Below, piece after piece: positions 11,532 through 23,103 of a stretch of DNA of 64,000 nucleotides (within the stretch, counting starts at the first letter, position 1; every line of letters begins with the position of its first letter). The notes beneath the pieces are model-generated. The model ran no database searches, was not told where the DNA came from, and saw nothing but the letters and a program-made list of their open reading frames with translations. Both the position numbers and the translations under genes were made by a program. Source of the stretch: Hyparrhenia diplandra (lineage: Eukaryota; Streptophyta; Magnoliopsida; Poales; Poaceae); the NCBI GenBank assembly GCA_015847255.1, contig JADLZK010008426.1:124001-188000 (forward strand), written 5' to 3'.

Positions 11532-14500
11532 CTAGCTACTGGTGTGGTATTGCTGCTGGCAGCGAACAACATTGAGGTGGCTAGATGCATTGGCACCATT
11601 CATAGGCAGGCATGCAGGATCAATCAAGTTAAGGTGTTCTTGATGCCTAAAGACCAAGATCTGACCGGAATACACAACACTTTGGCGCGAACTTCGACTA
11701 CATGGGACGTGGTTCCTCCATCCAACCAAAAGATCTGGACCAGCGTGGATATGCTGCAATTATTAAACGACATCAGCTAAAACAGTTGTAGATAAAGCGA
11801 ATGTATCATCGATGCCATTAACACTCAATTTTACCTGGTTTACACTCTCATGAGGCAGAGCCTGCTCCACACGGGAGCGCTTCTTTTTAGGAGTAAGATT
11901 CTTGCGGTCCAGCACACTGCAGAGATCCAAATAGGAAGCAACATATTTATAGATAGTGCAGCTAAGATTTGTGTAAGGATCTCTGCAGAAGTTATCTTCC
12001 TGCATACCTTTTCTGAAGCATGTCTGTAGCATTCTTGGGAGTATAGCTCAGTGGCTGATCTTTTGTTTGAGAGTCTGGGTTGAGCAGCTATGTTGGAGAA
12101 TAGAAAAAGTGTCATCGAGTATGGTAGGGAATGCATGGATTAATGAAGAGCATTTTGCACCCAGAATAATGGTATGTACATGTACCTGATCACTAAGAAA
12201 TTGAGCCTCTTTCTCACCGAAGAATCGACGTCTTTGCTGAGCCGACCACTGATAGGGAAGGAAACAATGGATTGTCAGTATAGGAAAGTGGTAAGCGATG
12301 CTGAGTTGAGCACACAATAATAGAGCATCTTGACAGTGTATCCGGTGCCTAAAATACTATTGGACTCAAAGTAGAACAGGTTACACAAATGACATGCATA
12401 GTGGCTAACCTGAATCTATTTGAAATTCTACCATGTTCAATTCAAATTCTTAGCTGTATGAATGTGTACCAAGAAAGTATAAGATAACAATGCTAGCACA
12501 ATCATCACTACGCTTTCAACAGCCATAGATCTCTAGAGTCATCATATGATTCATTAACTCTGCTAAAATTCAACAGCCATAGATCTCTAGAGTCATCATA
12601 TGATTCATTAACTCTGCTAAAACCACATGCTATGAACAGTCATCAGTTAGACAGATATAAAGCAAGGCCAGCCAAAACCATATTACTGGACAACTCTGAA
12701 TTATATCTCTAGCCTAGCACAACTATTAGCTCTGCATATTTCTTGGACATCTAAAAAAATCTTTGCTGAAGAAAATACATGTCAAGAACTGCTAACTCTT
12801 AGTTGTGACCTGTGAGATAAACAACTATACTCTCCATTGCACGTTTCTGGAACCTACTGCTGTCTCAACTCCCATCTAAGAATAAGTTTTTTAAGGCGGC
12901 ACAAATATTTTCTTGACTGACCAATATGACAAAGGTACTACTATTGGTACAGTAGGACCTCATCAAGCACACTCTAACTACTCTCTAATGACTGAGTAAA
13001 AAATGGAAAACATTAAAGTTTACATGGGCTAAATATTACCAAAGTGAATTGAATGTTAAAAAAATTAGCAGAACCACCCCCAAGCTTCAACAATGAACAC
13101 TTGCCTCCGTTTGCCGGCAAACACCAATGTTGTTGATCCTTTTTTAACCAATCAATTTCTTCAGCCATCAGAAATCTATAGTGGGAAAACAGGGGATGTC
13201 ATAATAGCTAGAGAAAAAACTGCCTGATGAGGTGCTCATGATATGCATGGGCGTCAAGCATCCATAGAACATTCAGATCAAGATAATTCCGACCTGTAAA
13301 GACCAACCTTAATGTCAGGCATCACATGGCATATCTAAACACACAAGACACACGAGGCAATTGAAAGCAAAGGATGTACCAGGTCATCTCTGATTCTACT
13401 GGACTGTACGAATCGATTTCATGATATCTTTTATTCATTTGTTTGCTTATTCACTCTTATAAACCTACAAAACTTTTAACACTACTAAGGAATATGGGAG
13501 TGGGAGAAGAAAGCTAAACACAGATCCAATCATCGTATGCCGCATGAGCAAACCCCGACATGGACAAACGTGATGATGGATCCGACCATGCTACCTAGAT
13601 GATGGATCCAATTAGTCTCCAACATGATGTCAGAGGAAAGAATGAGTAAATAAGCAAGTATAGACAGCACAAAAACCAACCGCTATATCTAAAATTACCT
13701 TGAAGCCTCTCCTCTCTTCATTTGCAAGGGCACAATAAATTATTTAAGGCCAGTGCATACACCATGATTAACATTGCATATATATTTAGGAAGGATTATT
13801 CAAGGAAACATACGTATAGGCATAACCATTGACACATCTTTTGGCAACAAAATACTAATAAAACCTTCCTAGTTCTCCTACTGACCACTGTTCTTGATAA
13901 GCCGGTTTGTCCTCTTATTATACATTTTGGAAAAAAAAAAAAAGTTCTAACTTCTTTATTGAAAAGAAAGGTCTTCTCACATACATTAGGATGAAGAAAT
14001 GTTGCATCTCGCCCGGGAGGAGAAAAAGCATCATCTTCACTATTGGTCTGGTAAGAAATAGGTAGAAATAAAAGCAGAACAATCTAAAGTTCATATTAAC
14101 GTACTCAGCTGCTAAGAATTAGTAAATCTCATGTAGATGGTGTAAGAAGCAATACGAAAATAACCTTCATAGCTATGTACCAAGCTATTGTGAAAGAAAG
14201 TAACACTAAAGACTCACTGGATCAGGCCTGTACTAACTGTGAGCTAAAGATACTTTGACACTATACGATTCAGCTCACAAGGTTAACAGACATGCTATGG
14301 AATTAGTTGTGCATAGTGTTAGGTGACAGAGGAACTGTGATGGAGAATGAAGTTAAGATCAATGTGTTAATCTAAACTGACTGATACTCCACTAAATAAC
14401 TGTGCACACATGCATAGACAAGCAATTCGTCGAATACGTTGCCTGCACTGAGTTGTCGGTAACAGCTTCACAACCGCAAAAAAAAATTAGGGATGCAGCT

Positions 14501-15640
14501 CATGGTCACCATCTTGTCCAAGTGCAACTTCAACCTCATGCGTCTACACACGAATCTGCAAAGTGAAATAACCACGGAACACTAAGCCCGTGAGGCACCG
14601 CCGTCGATCAAAAAAGCTAGCAAGTGCAGCGTCGGGGAGCAACTCAGCCACATACATGATGTTCAGCTAACACAGTCAAATAACAATAGAGAAAAAGGCA
14701 ACCAAAAATAGCGTAGAAGAGAATGGGATAAAGTGCCACAACGGAGACCATATCCACGCTTCCATAGGCACGACACATAGGGGATGCATAGGCATGGGTC
14801 CTGACCTAGGTCCGCGCCTCATTTGCCGGCGCTCGCGTCGGGACCGACCACGAGCGCTGGGCCGCCACCGCCACGCTTGGGGGCCGGCAGGTCCAGCCGC
14901 AGCTTCTCACGAGGACCTCCGCAGTCCACCGTAGTCTCCTCCGGACCACGAGATATGCGCTTCCTTGAACCATAGGCAAGAAGATGCGGGCGCCGAAGAC
15001 GCGCAGTGCCGGTGAATCATTTGGTCCGGCGAGGGGAAGCTCCACCGCCGGTCCCGGCTCAGCGCGCGCCGACGGTCCCAGGCCAGCACAGGGCGCGCGA
15101 AGACTGGTCGCCACGCCACGGATCCCCAAGAGGGCGTCGGTCCTCCTCCAGGCACCCTACAAAGCACGCAGCAGCAAGGCGACGCGGCGAGAGGATTCAC
15201 CACGGCTCCATCGGTGATTCGGGACCAAACCAAGGGCGAGGGGGGAAGGCCCAGAAGGGCGAGACGCCTTGAGCAGCCGTCGAGAGCCCGGAAGGGAAGA
15301 GGAAGGGAGGTGCGCACGCCGTTCTTTTATCCGGGGGCCGCTCGCTGCTGGCCGCCGCCGGGGGCGTGCCGGGTGGGTGTTGCAGACCGCCGCTGCGCGG
15401 GTGGGCGCTCGCTGCCGCCGGCCGGGGCGCGCAGCCCCGCACCGCGCCCGCACCACGCCTCCGTGCCACCGCCGCGCAGGCCATCAGTGAACGTGCCCTC
15501 CCCGTGCCGCGAGAGATTGGGGGAGGGGCGGAGGCGAGACGAGAGAGAGAGGCGGAGCCGCCGCCGAGAGATTGGGGAGGGAGGAGTTGCGATGTGGACG
15601 CGAGAGAAGCTAGGGTTTGGCCGGTATATATTGGTCATGG
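11532..15640 (-). CDS. Unrecognised multi-exon gene, four 3' exons resolved
   Basis: Four minus-strand exons fit together with consensus splice sites and compatible phases: 12186-12248 (63 nt), 12008-12087 (80 nt), 11835-11916 (82 nt) and 11532-11753, the last ending in TAG at 11532. The encoded C-terminus has WSAQQRRRFFGEKEAQFLS, then PLSYTPKNATDMLQ, then a basic nuclear-localisation-like LTPKKKRSRVEQA. I do not recognise the family. Upstream, an AT-rich region (12250-14780) looks like introns. A GC-rich block (14800-15600) behind a minus-strand CCAATATATACC at about 15628 and an AAACCCTAGC leader at about 15614 looks like promoter plus first exon, but its reading frame is not resolved. The start codon is therefore unknown. 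Confidence 0.5.
12515..12622. repeat. Perfect 54-bp tandem duplication
   Basis: The unit starting ttcaacagccatagatc and ending ctgctaaaa occurs twice back to back at a 54-bp spacing, with no difference seen over 53 bp. It lies in probable intron sequence of the minus-strand gene and must be very recent. Confidence 0.9.
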
Positions 15641-15765
15641 GAGGAGGCAGCAGGACCCGCCGACGCGAAATCCAACGGCCGAACATTTTTGGACTGACGT
15701 GAATGCCCCCGGCAGCGGGTTTTCTCCACACCCAATCTTCTCTTTAAATATACATCCAAAGTTGT

Positions 15766-15975
15766 CAAAGGCTGCATTTGCTGCAGCTCGTGCTCTCTTT
15801 CTTCTCTTCTCTCTACACACGCTCCTTTGGCTGCCCGGTCAAAGGTTGCATTTGATGCAGCTCGTGCCCTGCCATCTTTTTCCCCTTCTCGCTGCCCCAT
15901 CAAAGGATGCATTTGCTGTAGCCCGTGCCCTCTTTCTTCCCTTCTCTTTCTGCCACACGTACCTCTTTAGCTACC
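15766..15975. repeat. Diverged tandem repeat of about 60-70 bp, three copies
   Basis: Copies beginning caaaggctgcatttgctgc recur near 15766, 15838 and 15899, each followed by gcagctcgtgc or a close variant and a pyrimidine-rich tail. No gene is present. Confidence 0.7.
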
Positions 15976-16019
15976 CGTTATCCCCATTAACTGCAACACA
16001 GAATAGGTAGATGAGTTGC

Positions 16020-16480
16020 ACGCCCATGCCCGTGCATACAAGTGAGGAACACCCGAATCCACTTAGCTTCCAGAGGCAATCTATGGCCGTGCATGCAAGT
16101 GAGGAACACCAACGCCCACTTGGCTTCCAGAGCAATCTGTGCATCGGGACCGCCTTCGCATGTGTCTGCTAACGAAAGACAACTGCAATGTACCGCTACA
16201 AAATAAATAAAACATTTGAAACCTACCCTTGCAACACACGATAAATTTGCAACATGCGTTTGAAACAACTGAAACACACTTTCGCAACATATGTTTAAAA
16301 ACAACTGAAACATTTGAAACATACAATTTGCAACATACGTGCTCCTCAACTACTTTTGCAGCATTCGGATAAAACACTTTAAATATTCCTCCAAAACATC
16401 TGAAAACATTTAAAATGTACAATTTCAACATTTATTATATCCTAGCGCGCGCTCTGACATTGAGGAAAATCTTGACAAAC
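16020..16480. repeat. Two-copy repeat and TE-like debris
   Basis: A roughly 60-bp unit (cgtgcatacaagtgaggaacacc...cttccagag) is present at about 16030 and 16090. From 16195 to 16410 there is a run of ttgcaacat and gaaacatttgaaac motifs typical of old grass DNA-transposon remnants. Nothing codes. Confidence 0.45.
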
Positions 16481-17014
16481 AGTACCTCCCCAATGGGGTT
16501 AGACACCGTAGACTTTGAGCTTTGGGTGTAGGGTGTGCTTGTCAATGAGGGGCCGCGTGGGCTCCTGAGGTATGGGCACGAGGGGCATATTTTGAGAGCT
16601 ACTTGAAAGACAGCAGTGGCGAGGGGAAGCAACGCCCCATAGGGAAGAGAAAGTTATTGGAGGACGAGGAGAAAGAGCAAGGGAGGAGAGTGGGAAGGCG
16701 AGGCAGAGAGAAGCGGTGGTGGTGACGGTGGAAGTCATAGCCTCGGGGATAGTGTGGCTATGCCATAGTGGGGCGTCTTCTTTATGTGAACAGCGAGTGG
16801 CAAGAGCAGCGATAGAAGTGGAAATGGGGCGAAGGCATGGGGTAGTGGCTGGAGCAACGACGGGTGCCGGTGCGGGGGATGCATTGATGCGCAGACAAGG
16901 AATGAACTGATGATCAATAGTGTGACTCACTGTCGCTCGTGAGATCTAGGGAGGGAGGGATGGCGTACTCCGTGTATATGTTTTTACAATTATTCCTATT
17001 GTTATACTGGTAGT
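16480..17014. other. Repeat-derived intergenic DNA
   Basis: No supported gene. The last part (16975-17012) is a pyrimidine-rich segment ending in attattcctattgttatact that is repeated almost exactly at 17668-17701, on the other side of the hAT-like fragment. Confidence 0.4.
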
Positions 17015-17768
17015 GAATGGAGATCATTCCAAAAGACTTGGTTTGATGAATTTGATTGGCTAGAGTATAGTGAGTCCAAGGATGTTGCTTATTGCTTATA
17101 TTGCTGTTTATTCTTTAATTTAGCAAAGCCTGAAAAATTTGCGAATTATGTCTTTGCACATATGATGGTTATGTGAATTGGAAGAATGCCAAGGATACTT
17201 TTTGTAAGCACAGCGTGTGCAAGACTCATGTAGATGCTATACTAAGTACAAGTTTGGGTCAGAAATTAGTTGACACAAGCAAGGAGGAAGAGAAACGGTA
17301 TGAGATTCGTTTGACATCTTCTTTAGATGTTGCAAGATTCCTCATATGCCAAGGGGAACCTTTTCGTGGGGATGATGGGAGTTATACTTCCCTCAACAAG
17401 GGAACATTCTGAGAGATGGTTGAATGGTATAAAGATAAGGTAAATATTGTGAAGGACACATATGACAAAGGTTCTAAAAGTTGTCGGATGGTATCTCCTA
17501 TACAGAAGGATCTTGCAAAAGCTTGTGCAAAGGAAGTCATTGTTGTCATTATGGATGAGATTCGATGTAGAAAATTCTCGATGCTTATTCATAGGTCTCA
17601 AGATGTATCAATAAAAAAACAAATGGCAGTGATTCTAAAGTTAGTACTCCATAGTTACAGTTGTGCATATGTTTTTTTATAATTATTCCTATCGTTATAC
17701 TAACTTTCTAACTTCACAATTGCAGGTTTGTGAATGATGAAGGGAAAGTGGTGGAGAGACAGCTAAAG
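17015..17768 (+). pseudogene. hAT-like transposase fragment (TTF zinc finger / DUF4371)
   Basis: The translation gives SFQKTWFDEFDWLEYS, a Cys pair CLYCC, then RLTSSLDVARFLICQGEPFR, SLNKGTF, YDKGSKSC and KDLAKACAKE. It continues after an intron (acceptor at 17725) as FVNDEGKVVERQLK up to a GT donor at 17769. This order is characteristic of the TTF-type zinc finger plus DUF4371 part of plant hAT-derived ZMYM1-like proteins. A TGA interrupts the frame near 17410, the RNase H-like catalytic half is missing, and other small disruptions exist. It is a dead transposon or a captured fragment. Confidence 0.75.
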
Positions 17769-17769
17769 G

Positions 17770-19435
17770 TATGTCTTTTTTGTGTAGGTTGCTACTTTGG
17801 AGGAATAATTTATGGCAACATCACATGTCGTTTATTAGTTTCATAATTGGGCTCATTATGAATGACCGTACTGCCTCCTTTTTTCGTGATGTATTCTACG
17901 AATTTCATCTTTAGTTGTTGTTTTTTTATGTTTTTCAATATAAGATGAAGTTAAGCTATTATATATTTGTCAAGTTGTCTATTGTGAGGGGGTCATAGTA
18001 AGTCATTGTTGCATTTTGTTCAGCCCGTCCAAAATACTTTGGACCACGTGGCCTGGCCACCACCCACCACCAATGACAACCCCTAGTGCCGGGGCGTGTT
18101 GGGCGCCAACCATTTGGTTGTGGGCTGGCCCACCTAAGGGCCTGGGCGCCTAACACTTTACCTTCTTCCTCCTACCGATGCTCACCCCCGCCGCCACCGC
18201 CTCCGCCTTCTCCCCTTCCCCCTCTCTTCTTCTCCCACTCCGGTCAACCCTAACCCTAGCTCCGTTCCAAGCTCCAAAGTCCGGCCATGGCGCCCCATCC
18301 GACTGGCCCAACCGCCCCCATCACGGCCAACCACACCTAAGCCGCCCGACGACCATTCCGACGCCCGGGCCTACCTACCTCCCCCTGGCGGCCATTCTAT
18401 ACCCCCACGGGGAAGGTCCCGAAGTCGACTCCCGCCGCCGCCGTCGTCGTCGCCCGGCTCGCCTCCGCCTCCGCGTCGTCTCTGCTCCGCCTCCGGCGAG
18501 GCCCTCCGGGGCCAGGCAAGCCGTGGGCTGGCCCACCACAGGGGGTGGTCAACGCGAGCATAGGTGCCGACCGGTTGGCGCCGATGATTCCCCTAGTGCC
18601 GGCCACCGGCGCCGAGGGAAGAGCACGACGGCAATGTCATCTGGAGATGAAGCTTTGAGAGGAAGGCAGGTGTGGGCGGGACTGGTGCAATTAATTTGAC
18701 AGTTGACCTGATCGCGTGCCCTAACGTGCGGTACACGCACAGTGGCGGTTTGGACGATCGGCTATTTTTTTGTACCTGATGAGATGCTCAGTTACCAACA
18801 AACACCTCATATATATCTTTGTCGCTTTCCTAGGCTAGCAGAGGAAATATCCTACGACGGGTCACGCTCCCTTCTTTGGGCACATGACTGTTTTCAGCGC
18901 AGCACATCTCCACCGAAAATTGAGAGAGAAAAACTGAGTAAGATGTAGCACAGATCTAGCATGGATCGGAGGTGGCGGAGCCGGGATTTCCAACTTGGGT
19001 ATTCCTACTTCCACATCAACCAAAAAAAATCACCTCTTTTTGTACTGCAATTAGTGAAAATACTATAAAACTTGATGCCCAGGTTGGTATATATATAAAT
19101 ACACATATATATATACATTTATATACTTAAAAGTATACCAAAAAGAGTCGGTATTCCCGGGAATACGGGAAATACCCTCTAAATCTGCCCATAGAATCGT
19201 GCGGGCGTTTATTCAGGATACGTGCCTATATGCACAAGAATTTAATGTCTAAAAGAACCAAGACTCTTCAGAATTTATACAATAATTATTCTTTTTAATT
19301 ATTCCTCTTGAATTTGTACAGCGTCCTATTTTTAAAAAATACAATGTCATGACCGCGAATGGAGGGGGCAGCCGACTGATGGCCGGGCCGCCGCGCCGTC
19401 GCCCACCGTGATCGCGTCATGCGCCGTCATTAAGT
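17770..19435. other. Intergenic, GC-rich island plus AT-rich flanks
   Basis: 18170-18700 is GC-rich with an open frame on the plus strand but no recognisable domain; I regard it as composition or a captured leader. Motifs near 18060-18130 (ctagtgccgg, ggcgccaacc, gggctggccc) recur at about 18525-18605, suggesting a decayed element with related ends. A piece at 18700-18760 (gtgccctaacgtgcg, ggcggttt) resembles 9975-10025. Confidence 0.35.
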
Positions 19436-19439
19436 AATG

Positions 19440-19739
19440 ATTATTTAGGAAATAAAATAGGAATAAAATAGGAAATCCAATCAGAGATTTCTTTAGATGC
19501 AAGTCTTCCCCGGACTATAAATACGAGGGACTTGTAATCAGTTGAATCAAGAAGAAAATAATTAAAGGGGTAACTCCCAACAGCTCTTGTCTCTCGGGCT
19601 CTCTCTCTCCCTAACCCTAGCTGCCGCGCCGCCCCCCCCACGCCGCCGCGAGGCCGCCGCCCGCCAGCGCCACGGCCGGGCACGGCAGCACCGCCGCCCC
19701 ATGCCGCCTCCTCCACCAAAGCGCCGCCCCTCCCTTCCC

Positions 19740-19771
<32 letters not shown>

Positions 19772-19915
19772 ACTACTACTACTTCACCATCGTCATCAAT
19801 CTACATCACCTCGCCGCCAATAGTCGTCATCACCACCGCCTACGTCACCTTCATCACCCGACGATCAGCAATCAAGTGTTAATTCCGGCCCAATCTAGCG
19901 GAATCGACATACAAC
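19440..19915 (+). mobile_element. LTR-like fragment
   Basis: A repeat ggaaataaaatagg is followed by actataaatacgaggg (TATA) near 19515, a leader with CT-rich microsatellite and ccctaaccctagc, and an end resembling ...catacaaca at 19915. The promoter plus leader layout is that of an LTR U3-R-U5. No polyprotein or second LTR is adjacent and the 5' edge is undefined. Confidence 0.4.
19739..19785. repeat. (CT)n / (TAC)n microsatellite
   Basis: An uninterrupted CT-rich run changes into about four TAC units. Confidence 0.9.
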
Positions 19916-19936
19916 ATTCGCGCGAGCGGTTTTTTC

Positions 19937-20095
19937 GCTCTTAGGAGCATGTGCTCCCCTGCGTGTGAACCACATGATACGCATTGTGATCCGTGCTAGC
20001 ACACTTTCAGAGCAATGTGCATTGAGAAGTGTGCTAGCACGAATCACAATGCGTATCATGTGGTTCACAAGTGGGGAGCACATGCTCCTAAGAGC
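19937..20095. mobile_element. Foldback MITE, 159 bp near-perfect hairpin
   Basis: Arms of about 67-68 bp start gctcttaggagcatgtgctc and end with its reverse complement. Between them only one single-base indel and a few mismatches are seen; the loop is about 24 nt. The stem runs almost the whole element, so a transcript would form a long double-stranded RNA. Flanking duplication is not clear, so the transposon class is unknown. Confidence 0.85.
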
Positions 20096-20124
20096 AAATT
20101 TAACTTTACACCAACATTCGCCTG

Positions 20125-20705
20125 TATTCCCTCTATATCTCACTATTAGAGAACGTTTTGGAAAGTCAAGGGGCTCATGGCTCAATGGTAAAGGCCATTG
20201 GTTGGGGGCTCCCACCCAGGGTTCAAATCCTGGGTGCGACACTTTATCCTGGATTTATTTCAGGATTTTCCTATTTGTGCATTAAGTGGTAGGCGACGTC
20301 CGTCGATAGCGAAGCACCAGTGGTGACTTCGAACTTCAAGATTTGCCGCTCAGTCCTTCGAAGGTGCTCATAGGGGTAGGGTTTTGCGTCACGTGTGTTC
20401 ATAGGGGTGAGTGTGCGTGCGTGTTGAGCGCCTGCGTTATCTTGTGTAATCTCAAAAAAAGAGAACGTTTTTGGAAAAGGTTTGGGTGAAACATTGGGAA
20501 CATAAATCATTAATAACTTTTTAAGTCGTTGAGTTTGAAAAATGTGAAAATAATATCAATAGATTTGTCTTGAAAATTACTTTCATAAAAATATACATAT
20601 ATAACTTTCCAATAAATATTTTTATAGAAAAGAGAAGTTAAAATTATACTTTGGAGATCGTGTCACTGTTCTAAACGTCTTTTGATAGTGATACGGAAGG
20701 AGTAT
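20125..20705. mobile_element. Stowaway-like MITE split by a SINE
   Basis: The left end ttccctctatatctcactat pairs with the right end atagtgatacggaaggag as inverted repeats, and both ends abut TA, as in Tc1/mariner-type Stowaway elements. Internal sequence is AT-rich. The body is interrupted at 20165-20459 by a SINE. Confidence 0.75.
20165..20459 (+). mobile_element. tRNA-derived SINE with 17-bp target duplication
   Basis: The 5' part carries a pol III box A-like tggctcaatggt and box B-like ggttcaaatcc within a tRNA-like head; the tail has the grass SINE phrase cataggggtgagtgtg and ends in a short poly(A). It is flanked by agagaacgttttggaaa (20148-20164) and nearly the same sequence after the tail from 20460, a typical L1-mediated duplication. 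Confidence 0.8.
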
Positions 20706-21640
20706 CTTAGATGCTAGCGTACATACATGTGCTGTGAATCTGTGGTAGATCCTCATGTACGGCGCCTTCATGGTATCTCTCACCTAATTTGTTTTCCTAG
20801 AAACCAGGTTTGTAGTGTGCAGGATGACTAAGAAATGGTAGGATGATTATGCCAAATGGTAGAATAACAATATGCCTTTGTCAAATGGTGTCCAAATCAA
20901 ATCTGTTTTCATCGTTGTATTTTCTTATGATATGATATCTACAAAAACAAGAACATATTGGATATGGTTTAAAGTTGTTTTATGCAGTTGTCAACTTATT
21001 ATGCATTAAATGTGCAGGAGCTCATGTTGTACTTTGGAGATTGAAACATGTCTTGTGTATGTCAGCTTATTTTCCAAGCTAAGCCCCTCAGTAAGAGGTT
21101 TCACTGGTTAATGACAATCTTGTTTTGTCACTAATATGTATGTGTTGGATAACGTGTGTTATATTATGTTACAAAACATGAAGGTGAAGTTATCCTCAAA
21201 TGTTGATAAGAAAAGGAATTGAGGACAACTTTGCTTGTGTGGCCAACATGTGTTTTGGAGAAAAAGTGATTATAACATTAGGCCATAGGCATGGAGGTAA
21301 AGATATCCTCAAGAGTTGGTGAGAAGAATTTAAGAACTTTAGATTGAAGATGAAAACATTCAAGAGTAACGATCAAAGGGATCTCAGAAGAGTCAAATTG
21401 TGCGATTGAATGCTCTAGGTTGAGATCTTTTCAAGAGTTGAGTGTCGCTAGGAGGGGATCTAATAATCAGCAAACGTCTGAGAGGACGTCCTCGGAAAGT
21501 GGCATTGGGCTAGATTCGTCTTGAGGGGCAATAAGCCAATCTGTTATAAATTAAGGCCTTCGTTGGAGGATAGGCTCAGCCTATTAGTCTTTGTAACACC
21601 CTCCCCCCTATATTATATAAGGGAGAACGGTGAATGAGGC
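20706..21640. other. Intergenic AT-rich DNA
   Basis: No gene or well-defined element is supported. A short cctcccccctatattatataagg near 21600-21622 has a promoter-like TATA but no gene downstream before the kiwellin promoter. Confidence 0.4.
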
Positions 21641-21839
21641 CAAAACTGAAACTAATTTGCAGCATGGTGGGGAGGCGCTCATGTAGAGTGTGTATTTGGT
21701 TGAGTTCGGTAAAATACATGCATGGCAGAAACCCAACAATATCTTAGGATTTTCCAATTTCCAATATCAAAATGAAATTAATTGTGTACAACGTATCATG
21801 ATCACATAGAACGAATTCAAACATTTCATACGGTACGGT

Positions 21840-22104
21840 GAAAACATGTATTAGGTGACCGGATTGCCGTCTCGGGTAATCACATACATCCAAATCCAAC
21901 CATTCCGTACGTTATGTCCATGACGAGCGCATGCACGTTCACACTTCATACTAAAACCGTAGGAGAAGCGGAAAGACCACTATATAATCTCACGCACGAC
22001 GAGACTAACCTCAAACCATCAGGCAAATCAGACCACAGGAAATAAGAAAAACAGAGTGTGCCAGCCTTCGAGCAGAACCTGACCATTTTTTCAGGCTAGC
22101 AAAA
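21840..22104 (+). promoter_or_regulatory. Promoter and leader of kiwellin gene 1
   Basis: A ctatataatc TATA box lies at about 21981-21990, some 115 bp before the ATG. Upstream, 21825-21920 (catacggtacggtgaaaac, gattgccgtctcggg, accattccgtacgt) is conserved in the promoter of kiwellin gene 2 at 26900-26990, so these stretches are candidate regulatory sequence or simply young duplication. Confidence 0.6.
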
Positions 22105-22677
22105 ATGACCACTGTTGCCGCCATGGCTATGTTCCTCCTGGTCACGCTCTCTGCTTCCCAGATGGCGTCCTCCCTCCGCCCCAGGGCAGGCCTCAGCCTC
22201 GGCGTGTGCCGCCCCAGCGGGTACCTCCCAGGAAAGTCCGGCAACTGCGAGAAGAGTAACGACCCAGACTGTTGTGAGGACGGCAAGATGTACCCGCAGT
22301 ATCGTTGCTCACCGCCGGTCACAACCAGCACCAAGGCGGTGTTGACGCTTAACAGCTTCGAGAAGGGCAAAGATGGCGGTGGCCCGTCAGAGTGCGACAA
22401 CTCGTACCATAGCGACGAGGAGAAAGTTGTCGCGCTCTCCACGGGGTGGTTCAGCAACATGGCGCGCTGCGGGCACCGCATCAAGATCACCGCGAACGGC
22501 AACTCTGTATATGCCAAGGTGGTGGATGAGTGCGACTCTGTGGAGGGCTGTGACGAGGACCACAACTTCGAGCCACCCTGCGACAACAACATCGTCGATG
22601 CCTCGCCGGCTGTGTGGGACGCCTTGGGGCTTGACCAGAACATTGGGATGGTAGACATCACCTGGTCCGAGGAGTGA
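22105..22677 (+). CDS. Kiwellin-family secreted protein, copy 1
   Basis: An intact single exon of 190 aa. A hydrophobic signal peptide (AMFLLVTLSASQMASS, residues 7-22) is followed by VCRPSGYLPG, DCCEDGKMYPQYRCSPPV, a middle region with SECDNSYHSDEEKVVALSTG, and the C-terminal DECDSVEGCD...PPCDNN...SPAVWDALGL of the double-psi beta-barrel. Cysteines are at family positions. Kiwellins are apoplastic and several are pathogen-induced; maize KWL1 inactivates the Ustilago effector Cmu1. The ATG at 22105 gives the signal peptide directly and lies about 115 bp after a TATA box. The protein differs from the 27148 copy by about five residues in the mature part. Its specific ligand is unknown. Confidence 0.95.
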   Translation: MTTVAAMAMFLLVTLSASQMASSLRPRAGLSLGVCRPSGYLPGKSGNCEKSNDPDCCEDGKMYPQYRCSPPVTTSTKAVLTLNSFEKGKDGGGPSECDNSYHSDEEKVVALSTGWFSNMARCGHRIKITANGNSVYAKVVDECDSVEGCDEDHNFEPPCDNNIVDASPAVWDALGLDQNIGMVDITWSEE

Positions 22678-22899
22678 ACATCAGCTGCAGTGCAGTTGCT
22701 TGATGGTTATGTTTGTTTTGTTGGTGAGAGGAGTGATATGTGTATAAGGAGTTAAACATATTCGTAGTCCATATACTTTCAGAGTAGGGTTGTTGGCTCG
22801 TGGCTCATTATATGTGCTATAGTAATGTATCCTGCATCCCATTGCGTGTATATTATGGAATAACAGATGTCATTCATCTTCTCAATCAGTCTATCTACG

Positions 22900-23103
22900 G
22901 CTCTACGACGGGCATTCAAATTATGTCACATCATTAACAAGCTAGCTAGCATTTCAACTGTCCATTTTTTATAGCATGCGAAATTTATCCCGCCTTACTT
23001 TGTTTAGAACTTGATTTTCGATAAATCCATCATATCCCAGTAAATGTGGATTCGTCCACTCCAATCCATATGTGGTGAATGGGTTTATCTATTATGGTAC
23101 CTT
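22900..23103. other. Intergenic, 3' flank of kiwellin gene 1
   Basis: AT-rich, with nothing supported. Confidence 0.4.

Noticed and set aside
18178..18699. A 173-codon proline-rich plus-strand frame
   Set aside because: Low complexity and no splice or domain support; composition explains it.
20170..20242. A tRNA gene
   Set aside because: Box A- and B-like sequences are present, but the unit continues into a SINE tail with poly(A) and target duplications, so it is a SINE head and not a tRNA gene.
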